A stretch of 51,950 nucleotides of DNA, from positions 1 through 51,950 of the forward strand of contig JALVUD010000005.1 of assembly GCA_027035765.1 (NCBI GenBank), written 5' to 3'. A program made the translations under genes and the position numbers. Under the pieces are notes generated by a model that was given only the letters and a program-made list of their open reading frames with translations, had not been told where the DNA came from and did not search any database. Each line of letters starts with the position of its first letter. The stretch's first letter is position 1. Origin of the DNA: Campylobacteraceae bacterium (GTDB lineage Bacteria; Campylobacterota; Campylobacteria; Campylobacterales; Sulfurovaceae). Positions 51,501 to 51,950 of the stretch are shown here, piece by piece.

Positions 51501-51950
51501 ATAGAGTCTGTATCGCACATAGATAATGATCTTCGTCGTAGTTCTGGGGTGTGGATAGTGCATGTAGGCGGTCTTGATCACCTCGATGGTTTGGCGATCC
51601 AGAGAGGGGGATCCCGTTCGCCGGCGTAGACGCAGGCCGCTGATGTCGCCGTTGGGGTGGAGGTAGAACTGGACAATGTTGGTTCCCTGTTCCCCGAAAC
51701 GGCCCGCTTCCTGAGGGTAGCCCAGGTAGTTGAGGGTCTGCTGGGAGATCTGCAAAATCCGGCGGAGGTTTTCGTCGATAAATTTGCGCTGGGCGGAGCT
51801 CATCCGGGAGTAGCTGCTGCCGTAGAGGGAACTGATCAGTGGGCTGTCGGGCCCACGGGGTTTTGGACGTCGGGCCTTTCGGTGCTTTTTGGGTTTGGGT
51901 GTGGTTTTGGGGCGTTGCGGGACAACTCGTTTGGGAGGGTGGTTTTTGAC
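51498..51950 (-). CDS. TonB-family protein, C-terminal part (runs off the window)
   Basis: At least 150 residues, open at the right edge. The visible start is a Pro/Lys/Arg-rich periplasmic linker (first 35 residues in the window). It is followed by a TonB C-terminal domain: EQGTNIVQFYLHPNGDISGLRLRRRTGSPSLDRQTIEVIKTAYMHYPHP, then TTKIIIYVRYRLY. TonB-type proteins transmit proton-motive energy from ExbBD to outer-membrane receptors. The N-terminal membrane helix lies outside. The stop codon lies in the last unit of a heptamer-phased repeat. Confidence 0.85.
   Translation of the reverse strand, partial: VKNHPPKRVVPQRPKTTPKPKKHRKARRPKPRGPDSPLISSLYGSSYSRMSSAQRKFIDENLRRILQISQQTLNYLGYPQEAGRFGEQGTNIVQFYLHPNGDISGLRLRRRTGSPSLDRQTIEVIKTAYMHYPHPRTTTKIIIYVRYRLY

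Overview
The window looks like a chromosomal segment of a Campylobacterota (epsilonproteobacterial) chemolithotroph, probably a relatively GC-rich member near Sulfurovum/Nitratifractor. The assignment rests on gene content and order: a secretin/ATPase operon in the same order as the Campylobacter jejuni transformation genes ctsR-D-P-X-E-F, a cbpA-hspR pair, a zinc-ribbon protein of the Helicobacter HP0958 type, separate glyQ and glyS, and many promoters that are little more than TATAAT. I saw no rRNA, tRNA, CRISPR array, complete insertion sequence or prophage. Most of the window is housekeeping DNA with dense, mostly plus-strand operons, often joined by ATGA stop/start overlaps.

Layout. 0.1-8.3 kb: glutaredoxin, glyQ, Nif3-like protein, zinc-ribbon coiled-coil protein, waaA, DUF167 protein, RluA-type pseudouridine synthase, ffh, atpB, a small membrane protein and a ThiE/TenI-like protein. 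8.3-13.6 kb (minus): two paralogous membrane GGDEF-EAL proteins on either side of a diheme cytochrome c peroxidase. 13.9-21.5 kb: gatB, a Kv-like potassium channel with RCK domains, a second RCK protein, gpsA, glyS and era. 21.6-30.3 kb: an eight-gene competence/pilus-type operon. 30.4-39.7 kb: kdsB, purH, cbpA-hspR, DUF190-crcB, a secreted EEP-family nuclease, hemJ-like, a membrane protein with a low-complexity tail, a truncated membrane gene, ppa and queD. 40.0-47.4 kb: TRAP permease and TAXI binding protein, MscS channel, monoheme cytochrome c, an HEAGH membrane protein, an M15 peptidase and a TauE/SafE permease. 47.4-51.95 kb: a 52-residue antitoxin-like ORF, uvrA, ruvA and the C-terminal part of a TonB-family protein.

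How the genes fit together. waaA and kdsB are two steps of Kdo transfer to lipid A. glyQ and glyS make glycyl-tRNA synthetase. gatB is one subunit of the amidotransferase that corrects mischarged tRNAs. uvrA, ruvA and the DNA-uptake operon deal with DNA repair, recombination and uptake. The duplicated GGDEF-EAL proteins with the peroxidase suggest c-di-GMP signalling linked to peroxide or redox state.

The most unusual feature is in the gaps. At eight or more sites the intergenic DNA is built from tandem heptamers, with a different unit at each site but a fixed period of 7. Most sites also carry short perfect hairpins, typically 7-bp stems of the form GCNNNGC with a 3-nt loop, whose stem sequence varies with compensating changes. 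The arrays often begin in or right after a stop codon and in one case encode a protein's last residues. A second palindrome family (bipartite GCGGGAC..GTCCCGC and CGTTCCC..GGGAACG types) resembles REP elements and has apparently truncated a membrane-protein gene near 38.4 kb.
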